Source: Hyphomicrobium sp. MC1
Lineage (GTDB): Bacteria; Pseudomonadota; Alphaproteobacteria; Rhizobiales; Hyphomicrobiaceae
Direction of reading: 5' to 3'
Length of the DNA: 64,000 bases
Assembly (NCBI RefSeq): GCF_000253295.1
Contig: NC_015717.1
Location: 992,001 to 1,056,000 of the forward strand
Part shown: piece after piece, positions 56,032 to 64,000 of the stretch
How the letters are laid out: every line of letters begins with the position of its first letter
Numbering within the stretch: the first letter of the stretch is position 1
Made by a program: the position numbers and the translations under genes
Notes under the pieces: generated by a model
Told to the model about the DNA's origin: nothing
Databases searched by the model: none
Seen by the model: the letters and a program-made list of their open reading frames with translations, nothing else

Positions 56032-59000
56032 TTGACGAGACCGGTAACCGGCGGGCGCGCTGCTGTTCGGCGCGGCGCTGACCAAAACGCGCAGCAAAAC
56101 GCTTCGCAACGCCTGTCGGCCATCCCGCAGCGCGAGGTCTCGGCCTCGCCGCCGCCCATGCCGCGGAAAGACACTGCGATGGCGAAGGGCGCCAAGCATT
56201 TCTTTCGCGGGTGCCGCGTCATGTTCTATCTCGTGATGCCGCTTACGCTGCTCGCGGCGATCGCTATTGGCGTCTTGTATGTGCGCTTGCGCCACGGCCC
56301 GATCGCGTTCGATTTCGTCGTCGCTCCGATTGAGCAGGGGATCAACGCTGAACTCGTTACCAGCTCGGTGAAGATCGATGGCGCGGAGTTGCGGCTTGGG
56401 CAGACGGGAGAGCTCGAATTTCGTCTGCGGGATGTCAGCGTGCTCGAAAAGGGCGGCGATGTCGTGCTGTCGTCGCCGCTCGCGGCCGTGAATATCTCGA
56501 TGGGGGCGTTGATGCGGGGCCGCATCGTGCCGGCCCGCATCGAGTTGATTGATCCGATTATTGCGCTCGCCTATTCGGAGCAATCCGGGTTTGTGTTCGA
56601 GCGAGCCATTCCCAAACCGATGCCGCTGCATCCCGGAACTGACACAGGAGTGCAGCCAGCGACGGGCGAGGCGCCTGCCGTGGTCTCCGGTACGACGATC
56701 GTGCCACAGCACGGCGCGAAGGGCACGAAAGTCAATCTCGCGAAAATGCTGACCGAGTCTTCGCGGCGGGCGCGGCAACGTCTCGATGCGACGTCCTACC
56801 TGACGGAATTCGGCATCTCGAACGCCACCGTCGTCGTCGATTACGAAGGACAGCGCAGCTCCTGGCGGATCGACGAGGCCAGTGTCGATTTCGATCATGC
56901 GGCCAAGCGCAGCGTGATTTCGGGGCGCGCCACCGTCGCGTCTGCGCGCGGGCCATGGTCGCTCTCGTTCCTGACGGACGAAAGCGAACAGATGGGCCGG
57001 CTCGAGGTCAAAGCGACCGTGCGCGGTCTGGTGCCGTCGACGCTGGCATCGGCTGCGCCGCCGCTCGCGCTTCTCGGAAACTTCGAATTTCCGGTTTCGG
57101 GCGACGCGACCGTAGACCTTTCGACGGTCGGCAACATCGAAGCCGCGGACCTTTCTGTCGAAGTCGGCAAAGGCCGGGCGCGGCTGCCCTATATGGTTCA
57201 GCCGATGGACGTTACGGCCGGTATCTTCAAGCTTGCCTACGACGGCAAGCAGAAGCGCTGGGAGCTCAAGCCGAGCCCGGTCAAATGGGCCGATGGCACG
57301 ATCATGTTTACCGGCAACATGGCGGATGTGGCCAAGGGGACGGAGCCGCCGACGTGGCAGTTCAGTCTCGACGGCAAGAATGGTGTCTTTGAAGCGCCCG
57401 AGTTCAAAGTTCCCCCCGTCACCATCGACAAGTGGAACGCGACCGGTACGATCGTTCCGCGGCGTGGTTCCGTCGATCTAAGCGAATTTCAACTCGCGGG
57501 CGGTGGCGGCGAGGCGACGGTCAAAGCGAAGATGCAAGCTGGGCCACAGGGCCAGAGCATGTCGGCGGAGTTCCATGTTTCGCCGATGCCGCTCAACACG
57601 CTCAAGGCGCTATGGCCGCGGGCGGTGGCGACCGGGCCGCGCGAGTGGTTCGGCGAGAATGTGAAGTCCGTCGATTTCAAAGGCGGGACACTGAAGTTTT
57701 CAAACGGTGACGTCGGTGGCATCGAGCCCGGCACTGTGCAGACCGCAACGGAACAGGCCAATGCCGATTTCGAGGCGGAGAATGTCGTCCTTACGACGCT
57801 GCCGGGTATCCCGCCTATCGCGGCTCCCAAGGCTTCGATCCATCTGGAAAACAATATCCTGTCGGTTGCCGTCCCAGAAGGAACACTGACACTGCCGGAC
57901 GGGAAGCAGGTGCCGCTCAAAGATGGAAGCATGACGACGGACAATATTCTGTCGCCGCGTCCGAACGGCGAGATCGCGCTCACAGCGACCGGTGATCTCG
58001 GTCCCTTCATCGAAGCGCTTGAGCAGCTTCCGATCAAAGCCGTTCGCGATGCTTCACCGTTGCCGAAAGCCGGCGAAGGCAAGGTCAATGCGCAGTTCCT
58101 GATTAAAATGCCATTCTACGACGGCGTCAGCGGCGACGACATGGCCATCACCGGCAAGGCGCGCATTACGGATGGGCGTTTCGGCAAGGTTGCCGGGCGC
58201 TTCGACGTGCAGAACTTTTCGCTCGACCTCAATCTCACGGCAACGTCGCTCGATGCGAAGGGCGATCTTCTGGTCAATGGCGTTCCGGCAAAAGTCGTGG
58301 GACAGCGGCTGCTCGGTCCGGATGCCGGTGACCAGCCGCCGCTCAAGATCGTCGCCAAGCTTGACGAGGCAGACAGGACGCAGCTCGGGCTCGACGTCAA
58401 CAACATGGTGCACGGCGTTGTACCCGTCGAGGTGACGTACCAGAAGGGCGATCGGCCGGAGCCTGCAATCAAGGTGCATGCGGATCTGACCGGCGCCGAG
58501 ATGACGCTCGACAAGCTTCAGTGGCGCAAGGCGCCCGGCCGGACGGCGTCGCTCGATATGGATGTCGTGAAGACGCCTGACGGCGACACGGAGCTGCAGA
58601 ATTTCAAGGTGCTGAGCGACAACATCGCGGCTGACGGCAAGGTCGTGTTCGGCCCGGACAACAAGATCAAGGAATTCGAATTTCCCGATCTCAACCTCAA
58701 CGTCATTTCGAAACTCGATATCGACGGCACGCGCAGCAAGGACGACTTCTGGACGGTCAACATCAACGGTTCGAATTACGACGGCCGTAATTTCTTCAAA
58801 TCGCTCTTCAGCGTCGGGGATGGGCCGGATCGCACGGCAAAGGCTGCTTCGGGCGGCTCCCATGCTTCGATCTCGCTGACCAACGTCATCGGCAGTTCGG
58901 ATGTATCGCTGCGCAATCTCAAGCTGGAAGCCGAAATGCGGAATGGCAACCTGTCGAGCCTGGACGCCAGGGGAACGCTCGATGGCGGGGGCAATTTCGT

Positions 59001-59787
59001 TGCGACACTTGATAAAAGCACGGGCTCGCGGCATCTGATCGTGACGTCGAGCGATGCCGGGCAGGTGATGAAGCTCGTCAACTTCTATCCGAACATGCAG
59101 GGCGGGCGCATGCGTCTCGACGTGGCGCTCGACGGTTCGGGACCGGCAGAAAAGACCGGCCTTCTCGTCGTCGATAATTTCAGGATTTTGGGCGATCCCG
59201 TCATTACGGAACTCGCAAGCAGCGCCGACAGCGGCCGCCCCGCCATCGGCGGCAACGATCACGTTGTGCGCGAAGTGTTCGATTTCAATAGAATGCGCGC
59301 GCCGTTTTCCGTCGGCTACGGACAATTCGTGTTGCAGGAAGCCTATCTGAAAGGACCGCTGCTCGGCGCGACGCTGCGCGGCAAGGTCGATTTCCGGACG
59401 AAGCGGGTTAACATCGGCGGCACGTATATTCCGCTGCAAGGCCTCAACGGTGCGCTCGGCGACATTCCGGTGATCGGACAGATCCTGTCAGGCACGCAGG
59501 GTGAGGGCGTTCTTGGCATGACCTTCGCGGTGCAAGGGCAAACGAACGCCCCGCAAGTCATCGTCAACCCGTTCTCACTGGTTGCGCCGGGCATCTTCCG
59601 TGACATCTTCCAGATGACGTCGATGGACCCGACCATCCAAGTTCGCGATGCCGCCAAGCGGCAGGTTCCGGTCGTATCACCCAGCCCGTCTTCCGAGACG
59701 AAGAGATCAAAGTCGAAGGCCAAGAAAAAAGCGCCAAAGGCCGAGGCACAGGTCGATGGCTGGTCATCGACGACGACCAACCACTAG
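56032..59787 (+). CDS. Giant AsmA/YhdP-like protein (DUF3971)
   Basis: This 1251-residue protein starts at TTG 56032 with GAGGAG five bases upstream. After a short cytoplasmic, Arg/Ala-rich N-terminus, one membrane helix (YLVMPLTLLAAIAIGVLYV, about 65-85) leads to a long periplasmic beta-rich body with DUF3971 and an AsmA-like C-terminal region (GTYIPLQGLNGALGDIPVIG, LGMTFAVQGQTNAPQVIVN). It ends with a Lys/Ala/Ser tail. Such proteins form bridge-like grooves that move phospholipids between membranes (YhdP, TamB relatives). It stands alone, with tyrS convergent by 9 bases. Confidence 0.85.
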   Translation: MTRPVTGGRAAVRRGADQNAQQNASQRLSAIPQREVSASPPPMPRKDTAMAKGAKHFFRGCRVMFYLVMPLTLLAAIAIGVLYVRLRHGPIAFDFVVAPIEQGINAELVTSSVKIDGAELRLGQTGELEFRLRDVSVLEKGGDVVLSSPLAAVNISMGALMRGRIVPARIELIDPIIALAYSEQSGFVFERAIPKPMPLHPGTDTGVQPATGEAPAVVSGTTIVPQHGAKGTKVNLAKMLTESSRRARQRLDATSYLTEFGISNATVVVDYEGQRSSWRIDEASVDFDHAAKRSVISGRATVASARGPWSLSFLTDESEQMGRLEVKATVRGLVPSTLASAAPPLALLGNFEFPVSGDATVDLSTVGNIEAADLSVEVGKGRARLPYMVQPMDVTAGIFKLAYDGKQKRWELKPSPVKWADGTIMFTGNMADVAKGTEPPTWQFSLDGKNGVFEAPEFKVPPVTIDKWNATGTIVPRRGSVDLSEFQLAGGGGEATVKAKMQAGPQGQSMSAEFHVSPMPLNTLKALWPRAVATGPREWFGENVKSVDFKGGTLKFSNGDVGGIEPGTVQTATEQANADFEAENVVLTTLPGIPPIAAPKASIHLENNILSVAVPEGTLTLPDGKQVPLKDGSMTTDNILSPRPNGEIALTATGDLGPFIEALEQLPIKAVRDASPLPKAGEGKVNAQFLIKMPFYDGVSGDDMAITGKARITDGRFGKVAGRFDVQNFSLDLNLTATSLDAKGDLLVNGVPAKVVGQRLLGPDAGDQPPLKIVAKLDEADRTQLGLDVNNMVHGVVPVEVTYQKGDRPEPAIKVHADLTGAEMTLDKLQWRKAPGRTASLDMDVVKTPDGDTELQNFKVLSDNIAADGKVVFGPDNKIKEFEFPDLNLNVISKLDIDGTRSKDDFWTVNINGSNYDGRNFFKSLFSVGDGPDRTAKAASGGSHASISLTNVIGSSDVSLRNLKLEAEMRNGNLSSLDARGTLDGGGNFVATLDKSTGSRHLIVTSSDAGQVMKLVNFYPNMQGGRMRLDVALDGSGPAEKTGLLVVDNFRILGDPVITELASSADSGRPAIGGNDHVVREVFDFNRMRAPFSVGYGQFVLQEAYLKGPLLGATLRGKVDFRTKRVNIGGTYIPLQGLNGALGDIPVIGQILSGTQGEGVLGMTFAVQGQTNAPQVIVNPFSLVAPGIFRDIFQMTSMDPTIQVRDAAKRQVPVVSPSPSSETKRSKSKAKKKAPKAEAQVDGWSSTTTNH

Positions 59788-59796
59788 ACCACTCCT

Positions 59797-61053
59797 TTAG
59801 TGCGGTCGCAGCAAGATGTGTTTTTTCTTGCCGAGCGACAGCTTGATAAAGCCTGATGCACTCGCATCGGCTGGGGTGAGGCTGGCTTTGTCGCTTGTGA
59901 CGGCTACATCGTTGACCTTCAGGCCGCCGCCCTGAATCTGCCGGCGCGCTTCGCTGTTCGACGAAACGAGCCCGGCTTTCACGAACGCAACCAGAATGCC
60001 GATGCCGGCATCGAGTTCGTTTCGCGGGATTTCGATGGTCGGCAGATCGGACGCGAGCGCGCCCTGCTCAAAGGTCTTGCGCGCGGTTTCGGCGGCAGCT
60101 TCGGCTTTGTCGCGACCGTGCAGCAGCGCGGTGGCTTCGGTCGCTAGCACCTTCTTTGCTTCGTTGATCTCGGAGCCCGACAGTTTTTCGAGCCTGGCAA
60201 TTTCATCGAGCGGCAGGAACGTGAAGAGCTTCAGGAAGCGGGCAACGTCGGCGTCTTCGGTGTTGCGCCAGAACTGCCAGTAGTCGTAGGCGGACAGCTG
60301 CGCCTCGTTGAGCCAGATGGCGCCCGCAGCGGTCTTGCCCATTTTGGCACCCGACGCCGTCGTCAGCAGCGGGCAGGTCAACGCATAAAGTTGATCCTTC
60401 ACGCCCATGCGGCGGCCAAGGTCGATGCCGGTGACGATGTTGCCCCACTGATCCGAACCGCCCATTTGCAGATTGCAGCCATAGCGACGGTTCAGCTCGA
60501 CGAAGTCATAGGCCTGAAGCAGCATGTAGTTGAACTCGATGAACGACAGCTCCTGTTCGCGTTCGAGGCGGAGTTTGGCCGAGTCCATCGTCAGCATGCG
60601 GTTGACCGAGAAGTGACGGCCGACATCGCGCAGGAAGTCGATGTAGTTGAGTGGCGCGAGCCACTCGGCGTTGTCGACCATCATGGCGTCGGAGCCCTGA
60701 TCGCCGAACTTCAGGAACTTCTCGAAAACCTGCTTGATGCCGTTCTTGTTGGCTTCGATCTCATCGATGGTGCGCATCTGGCGCGTCTCGTCCTTGCCGG
60801 ATGGATCGCCGACGCGGGTCGTGCCGCCACCCATCAGGGCGATGGGCTTGCCGCCGAGCTTTTGCAACCAGGTCAGCATCATGATCGAGATCAGCGAGCC
60901 GACATGGAGAGACGGCGCCGTGCAATCGTATCCGACGTAAGCAACAATACGGCCATCGGCCGAGAGCTTGTCCAGGCCCTCGATGTCGGAGCACTGGTGG
61001 AAAAATCCGCGCTCGGTCATAGTCTTAAGAAATTCGGAATTCGGTGTCGTCAT
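59797..61053 (-). CDS. tyrS: Tyrosyl-tRNA synthetase
   Basis: This 418-residue class I enzyme has the HIGH-like motif PSLHVGSL and the KMSKS-like motif KMGKT (in [14 protein letters not shown]). The tyrosine pocket is [10 protein letters not shown] and [27 protein letters not shown]. An S4-like RNA-binding domain ends the protein ([16 protein letters not shown]). All core residues look normal. It diverges from anmK, a pairing frequent in alphaproteobacteria. Confidence 0.97.
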   Translation of the reverse strand: MTTPNSEFLKTMTERGFFHQCSDIEGLDKLSADGRIVAYVGYDCTAPSLHVGSLISIMMLTWLQKLGGKPIALMGGGTTRVGDPSGKDETRQMRTIDEIEANKNGIKQVFEKFLKFGDQGSDAMMVDNAEWLAPLNYIDFLRDVGRHFSVNRMLTMDSAKLRLEREQELSFIEFNYMLLQAYDFVELNRRYGCNLQMGGSDQWGNIVTGIDLGRRMGVKDQLYALTCPLLTTASGAKMGKTAAGAIWLNEAQLSAYDYWQFWRNTEDADVARFLKLFTFLPLDEIARLEKLSGSEINEAKKVLATEATALLHGRDKAEAAAETARKTFEQGALASDLPTIEIPRNELDAGIGILVAFVKAGLVSSNSEARRQIQGGGLKVNDVAVTSDKASLTPADASASGFIKLSLGKKKHILLRPH

Positions 61054-61205
61054 TGCAATTCAGGCTTTCACTTCAGTCGTCGCGGGCTATGTTTTGAGCT
61101 GTGCCGCTTTTTAGTATGCGGCGTGGCCGCTTTCTATTTGCGGCTGCGCCACTTGATGATTTGCGGCCTGCGCCGCGGGGCGGCACCATGCACGGGAAGG
61201 TCGCG

Positions 61206-62327
61206 ATGAGCAAGTTGATGAGAGCGGTGGGGCTGATGAGCGGAACATCGCTCGACGGCATCGATGTGGCGTTGATCGATACGGACGGGGAAGATCACGT
61301 GATCCGCGGTCCGGCGATGACGTTTCCCTATGACGATGACATGCGCCGCGTGCTGGTCAACGCCATAGCGGATGCGCGGGATCTGCATGTTCGCGATGCG
61401 CGACCGTATTCTCTGGCGGATGCGGAACGGGCGCTGACCGAAGCCCACGGCATTGCGGTCGCGCAGTTTTTCAAGGAGGCGGGCATCGAACGCTCGTCGG
61501 TCGATGTGATCGGCTTTCATGGCCAGACGGTGCTGCACAGGCCGGAGATTGGCCTGACGGTGCAACTCGGGCTTGGCGATCTGCTGGCGAACTTTACGCG
61601 CTGTCCGGTCGTCTATGATTTGCGTGCGGCCGATGTCGATGCGGGCGGAGAGGGTGCGCCGCTCGTTCCAGCCTATCACCGGGCGTTGACGGCAAAGCTG
61701 CCGCAGCGGCCGGTCGCGATCGTCAATATCGGTGGGGTCGCGAACCTGACGTGGATCGGGCGCGACGGCTCTCTGCTGGCTTTCGATACTGGACCCGGCA
61801 ATGCGTTGATCAATGACTGGATGTTGCGCAAGACCGGCGCCTATCTCGATTCCGGCGGCGTGACGGCGGGTCAGGGGCAGGTCGACGAAGATGCGATCAT
61901 TTCCTTGCTGAGCGATGGGTATTTCGCCGAGACGCCGCCGAAGTCGCTCGATCGCAATGCCTTTGCGCTCGATGCCGTCCAGCACTTGGGCATCGAAGAC
62001 GGAGCTGCGACGCTGACGGCTTTTACTGCGCGCTCGATTGCGAAGGCGCGGGAGCACATGCCGAGCGAACCGGAGTTGTGGGTCGTTGCAGGCGGTGGCC
62101 GGCGCAACAAGACCATTATGGGGATGCTGGCGGAGCAGGTGCATCATGCCGTCGTTCCAGCGGAAGCAATCGGCCTTGATGGCGATAGCCTGGAAGCGGA
62201 GGCGTGGGCCTATCTGGCTGTTCGTTCGACGCTCGGACTGCCGATTACGTTTCCGGGCACGACGGGCGTTTCAGAACCAATGAGCGGCGGGCTCAGGGCT
62301 GAACCCACCGCTCACGTCATTCACTAA
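61206..62327 (+). CDS. anmK: Anhydro-N-acetylmuramic acid kinase
   Basis: AnmK phosphorylates and opens anhydroMurNAc from recycled peptidoglycan, giving MurNAc-6-phosphate. It has 373 residues from the ATG at 61206 (GGGAAGG upstream), which makes the protein begin at the family start. The signature GLMSGTSLDGIDVAL is near the N-terminus; GFHGQTVLHRPE, NIGGVANLTWI and FDTGPGNALINDW follow. It complements glmM and the RlpA-like genes in a wall-recycling theme. It diverges from tyrS. Confidence 0.95.
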   Translation: MSKLMRAVGLMSGTSLDGIDVALIDTDGEDHVIRGPAMTFPYDDDMRRVLVNAIADARDLHVRDARPYSLADAERALTEAHGIAVAQFFKEAGIERSSVDVIGFHGQTVLHRPEIGLTVQLGLGDLLANFTRCPVVYDLRAADVDAGGEGAPLVPAYHRALTAKLPQRPVAIVNIGGVANLTWIGRDGSLLAFDTGPGNALINDWMLRKTGAYLDSGGVTAGQGQVDEDAIISLLSDGYFAETPPKSLDRNAFALDAVQHLGIEDGAATLTAFTARSIAKAREHMPSEPELWVVAGGGRRNKTIMGMLAEQVHHAVVPAEAIGLDGDSLEAEAWAYLAVRSTLGLPITFPGTTGVSEPMSGGLRAEPTAHVIH

Positions 62328-62343
62328 GCTACGTAAGACGGCG

Positions 62344-63126
62344 TTATTCGTCGTCGCTTTCTTCGTCGCCGCCTGCGCCGGCAGCGGGTGCGCTCTGGGA
62401 TTCGAGCCGTTCAAGTTCGCGCTGGCGCTGACGTTCACGCTCACGCTCACGCTCGCGTTCCTTGTTGCGCTCGCGATCGAGTTCGAACTGAACCATGCGC
62501 TCGTCGAGATAGCTGCCGACGATATTGCCGAGTTCTTCCGTCTTGTTCTCAAAGAAGTGGTTGGCGCCGGGCACGACCTCGTGCGTGATCTTGATGCCCT
62601 TCTGGACCTTCACCTTCGCCGCCATTTCGGCAACCGAAGCGGTCGGGACGACGCGGTCCATATCGCCGTTGATGATGAGACCCGAAGAGGGGCACGGCGC
62701 GAGGAACGAGAAGTCATACAGGTTCGACGGGGGCGCGACGCAGATGAAGCCGTCGACTTCCGGGCGGCGCATCAGGAGCTGCATTGCGATCCAGGTGCCG
62801 AACGACACGCCGGCGATCCAGCAGGTCTTGGCGTCGGGCTTGACGAGCTGCAGCCAGTCGAGCGCGGAGGCTGCGTCGGCGAGTTCGCCGGGGCCGCCGT
62901 CCCAAACGCCCTGGCTGCGGCCAACACCGCGGAAGTTGAAGCGAAGCACGGAAAAGCCCCGCGCTGCGAACGTGTGGTAGAGATTGTAGACCACCTGGTT
63001 GTTCATCGTGCCCCCGAACTGTGGGTGGGGGTGCAGGATGAGCGCGATCGGGCTATCCGCGTTGCTCTCGTGGTGGTAGCGGGCCTCAAGGCGTCCGCCT
63101 GGGCCATTTATTATGAGTTCGGGCAT
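62344..63126 (-). CDS. Alpha/beta hydrolase with charged coiled tail
   Basis: This 260-residue protein opens with LIINGPGGRLEARYHH and HPHPQFGGTMNNQVVYNL, typical of COG2945-type alpha/beta hydrolases. The nucleophile motif is IAGVSFGTWIAM (G-x-S-x-G), an acid is in NGDMDRVVP, and the catalytic His is in GANHFFENK. The last 45 residues are a repetitive Arg/Glu tail (RERERERERQRQRE), likely a charged helix, then an acidic end. Substrate unknown; the tail is unusual. It is divergent from the Rrf2 fusion gene. Confidence 0.8.
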   Translation of the reverse strand: MPELIINGPGGRLEARYHHESNADSPIALILHPHPQFGGTMNNQVVYNLYHTFAARGFSVLRFNFRGVGRSQGVWDGGPGELADAASALDWLQLVKPDAKTCWIAGVSFGTWIAMQLLMRRPEVDGFICVAPPSNLYDFSFLAPCPSSGLIINGDMDRVVPTASVAEMAAKVKVQKGIKITHEVVPGANHFFENKTEELGNIVGSYLDERMVQFELDRERNKERERERERERQRQRELERLESQSAPAAGAGGDEESDDE

Positions 63127-63241
63127 TCGTTACTCGGTCTCGCTCGTGTGAAATTGGGCTGCATTCGGAGGCTGGATGCCGCCGCCAGGATGACCTGCGG
63201 CGTTTTGGCGTTCAAATCCTTGTGGCTCGAATTCTCAATCC

Positions 63242-63287
63242 TTGACTCCAGCGCTCAGGATTTCCATAACCTTAGAACCGTTCGAAA
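63242..63287 (+). promoter_or_regulatory. Promoter with Irr-type iron box
   Basis: TTGACT (63242-63247), a 17-base spacer and CATAAC (63265-63270) form a sigma-70-like promoter pointing to the Rrf2 fusion gene. Immediately after it, TTAGAA-CCG-TTCGAA (63272-63286) is an imperfect dyad with the layout of the Irr iron-control element of Hyphomicrobiales. Binding there would block the start site, giving iron-responsive control. The match is by eye. Confidence 0.5.
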
Positions 63288-63430
63288 TGTAGGGGCTGGC
63301 GTTCAAAAACGCAGGGCCCTTCCGATAGGGCGGGTCTCTTAGCACAGTCCGGGGTGCCGGATGCAAGCTAAGGATGCGTGGTGAAGGATTCCGCCGCCGC
63401 TTGGGGCGACGATAGTCCGGGGATTAATAC

Positions 63431-64000
63431 GTGGAACTAACGACCAAAGGCCGTTATGCGGTCATGGCCATGGCGGACCTTGCCGGGCATGCCGATGAAG
63501 GTGCGACACCGCTGTCGGTCGTGGCTGAGCGCCAGAGCTTGCCGCTTTCCTATCTTGAACAGCTTTTTGTGCCGTTGCGCCGCGCTGGGCTAGTTGAGAG
63601 CGCCCGCGGGCGCTCTGGCGGCTATCGTCTTGCCAAGCCTGCAAATGAGATTTCCGTCGCCGATGTGATGGACGCGGTCGAGGAAGACACGCGTTTCACC
63701 CGCTGCTCGCACAACGATCCGCGCTGTTCGGTTGCGACGCCGTGCGTGACGCATGGGCTGTGGAGTGCGCTGAGCGACGCGACGGGGAAGTTTTTGAGTT
63801 CGGTCAAACTTGCTGACGTCGTAGCAGGCGGCCGAATGTCAGCCCGTCCGGCTGCCAGCCGCGGATTGCCGTTTGCACGCGCGGACGGTCCGCGAACCTA
63901 TCTCGACTACAACGCGACGGCGCCGCTTCTGCCGGAGGCGAAAGCCGCGATGATCGAGGCGCTCGATGTTGCCGGCAATCCATCGTCGGTGCACGCGGAA
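63431..64000 (+). CDS. IscR-type Rrf2 regulator fused to cysteine desulfurase (partial)
   Basis: From GTG 63431 the frame is open for 190 codons to the window edge. Residues 1-135 are an Rrf2 winged-helix regulator: [49 protein letters not shown]92, C99 and C105, followed by VTHGLW, match the iron-sulfur cysteines of IscR. Without a stop, residues 136 on read [11 protein letters not shown], then [14 protein letters not shown] and GNPSSVH, the N-terminus of a NifS/IscS cysteine desulfurase. An internal ATG at 63836 could also start a separate desulfurase. Iron-sulfur assembly genes probably follow. Confidence 0.8.
   Translation, partial: MELTTKGRYAVMAMADLAGHADEGATPLSVVAERQSLPLSYLEQLFVPLRRAGLVESARGRSGGYRLAKPANEISVADVMDAVEEDTRFTRCSHNDPRCSVATPCVTHGLWSALSDATGKFLSSVKLADVVAGGRMSARPAASRGLPFARADGPRTYLDYNATAPLLPEAKAAMIEALDVAGNPSSVHAE

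Noticed and set aside
55861..56898. 345-codon minus-strand frame
   Set aside because: It is antisense to the AsmA-like gene start, without signal, domain or ribosome site.
58054..59439. 461-codon minus-strand frame
   Set aside because: It is antisense to the AsmA-like body, a common shadow in G+C-rich DNA.

Overview
The window looks like chromosome of an alphaproteobacterium of the order Hyphomicrobiales (Rhizobiales), most like a Hyphomicrobium relative. This rests on high G+C coding sequence, alphaproteobacterial families (DUF1217 flagellar protein, Usg, DUF1285, DUF930, bactofilins, PhnA-like membrane protein, the Methanosarcina-type phosphoserine aminotransferase), many small secreted proteins of the Hyphomicrobiales kind, and an Irr-like iron box. 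The species call is inference. I see no tRNA, rRNA, CRISPR array, transposase or prophage.

Layout. 1-9700: end of glmM, two outer-membrane barrels, serC, a MuiA-like protein, purA, a YdcF/ElyC-like envelope protein and a micro-protein coupled to a membrane protein. 9900-19800: an orphan repeat-built DUF1217 flagellar protein, GNAT and degenerate Nudix proteins, metallophosphoesterase, patatin, an XRE regulator, an LprI-like protein and two RlpA-like proteins. 19800-30000: chromate and CorA transporters, bactofilin, small secreted proteins, polysaccharide deacetylase, a minus-strand 25-codon gene with an exceptional Shine-Dalgarno sequence, a GST and thiC behind a TPP riboswitch. 30100-39900: one long minus-strand gene series, MoxR ATPase, DUF58, DUF4159/BatA, a large membrane protein, a 6PGDH-like protein and a phospholipase C-like/DUF4332 fusion.

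40000-45300 is the most accessory part. After DUF1285 comes an A+T-rich two-gene cassette (DUF262 ParB-fold protein plus HEPN protein, overlapping), a GNAT gene bracketed by a direct repeat, a 590-base gene-free stretch with a nested hairpin, small secreted and cold-shock genes, and a broken 3' copy of the GNAT gene. 45300-63100 returns to core and envelope genes: OmpA-type protein, acyltransferase 3, multicopper oxidase, DUF930, a histidine kinase, Usg, MarC, a second bactofilin, Bcp, a giant AsmA-like protein, tyrS, anmK and an alpha/beta hydrolase. The window ends inside an open frame joining an IscR-type Rrf2 regulator to a cysteine desulfurase, behind a promoter overlapped by an Irr-like dyad.

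The common themes are cell-envelope building (glmM, anmK, RlpA, bactofilins, AsmA-like, OmpA, MuiA, YdcF) and metal or iron homeostasis (CorA, ChrA, multicopper oxidase, His-rich secreted proteins, Fe-S regulator). The two observations most worth following are the DUF262-HEPN cassette, a candidate defence or toxin-antitoxin module, and the Rrf2-cysteine desulfurase fusion.
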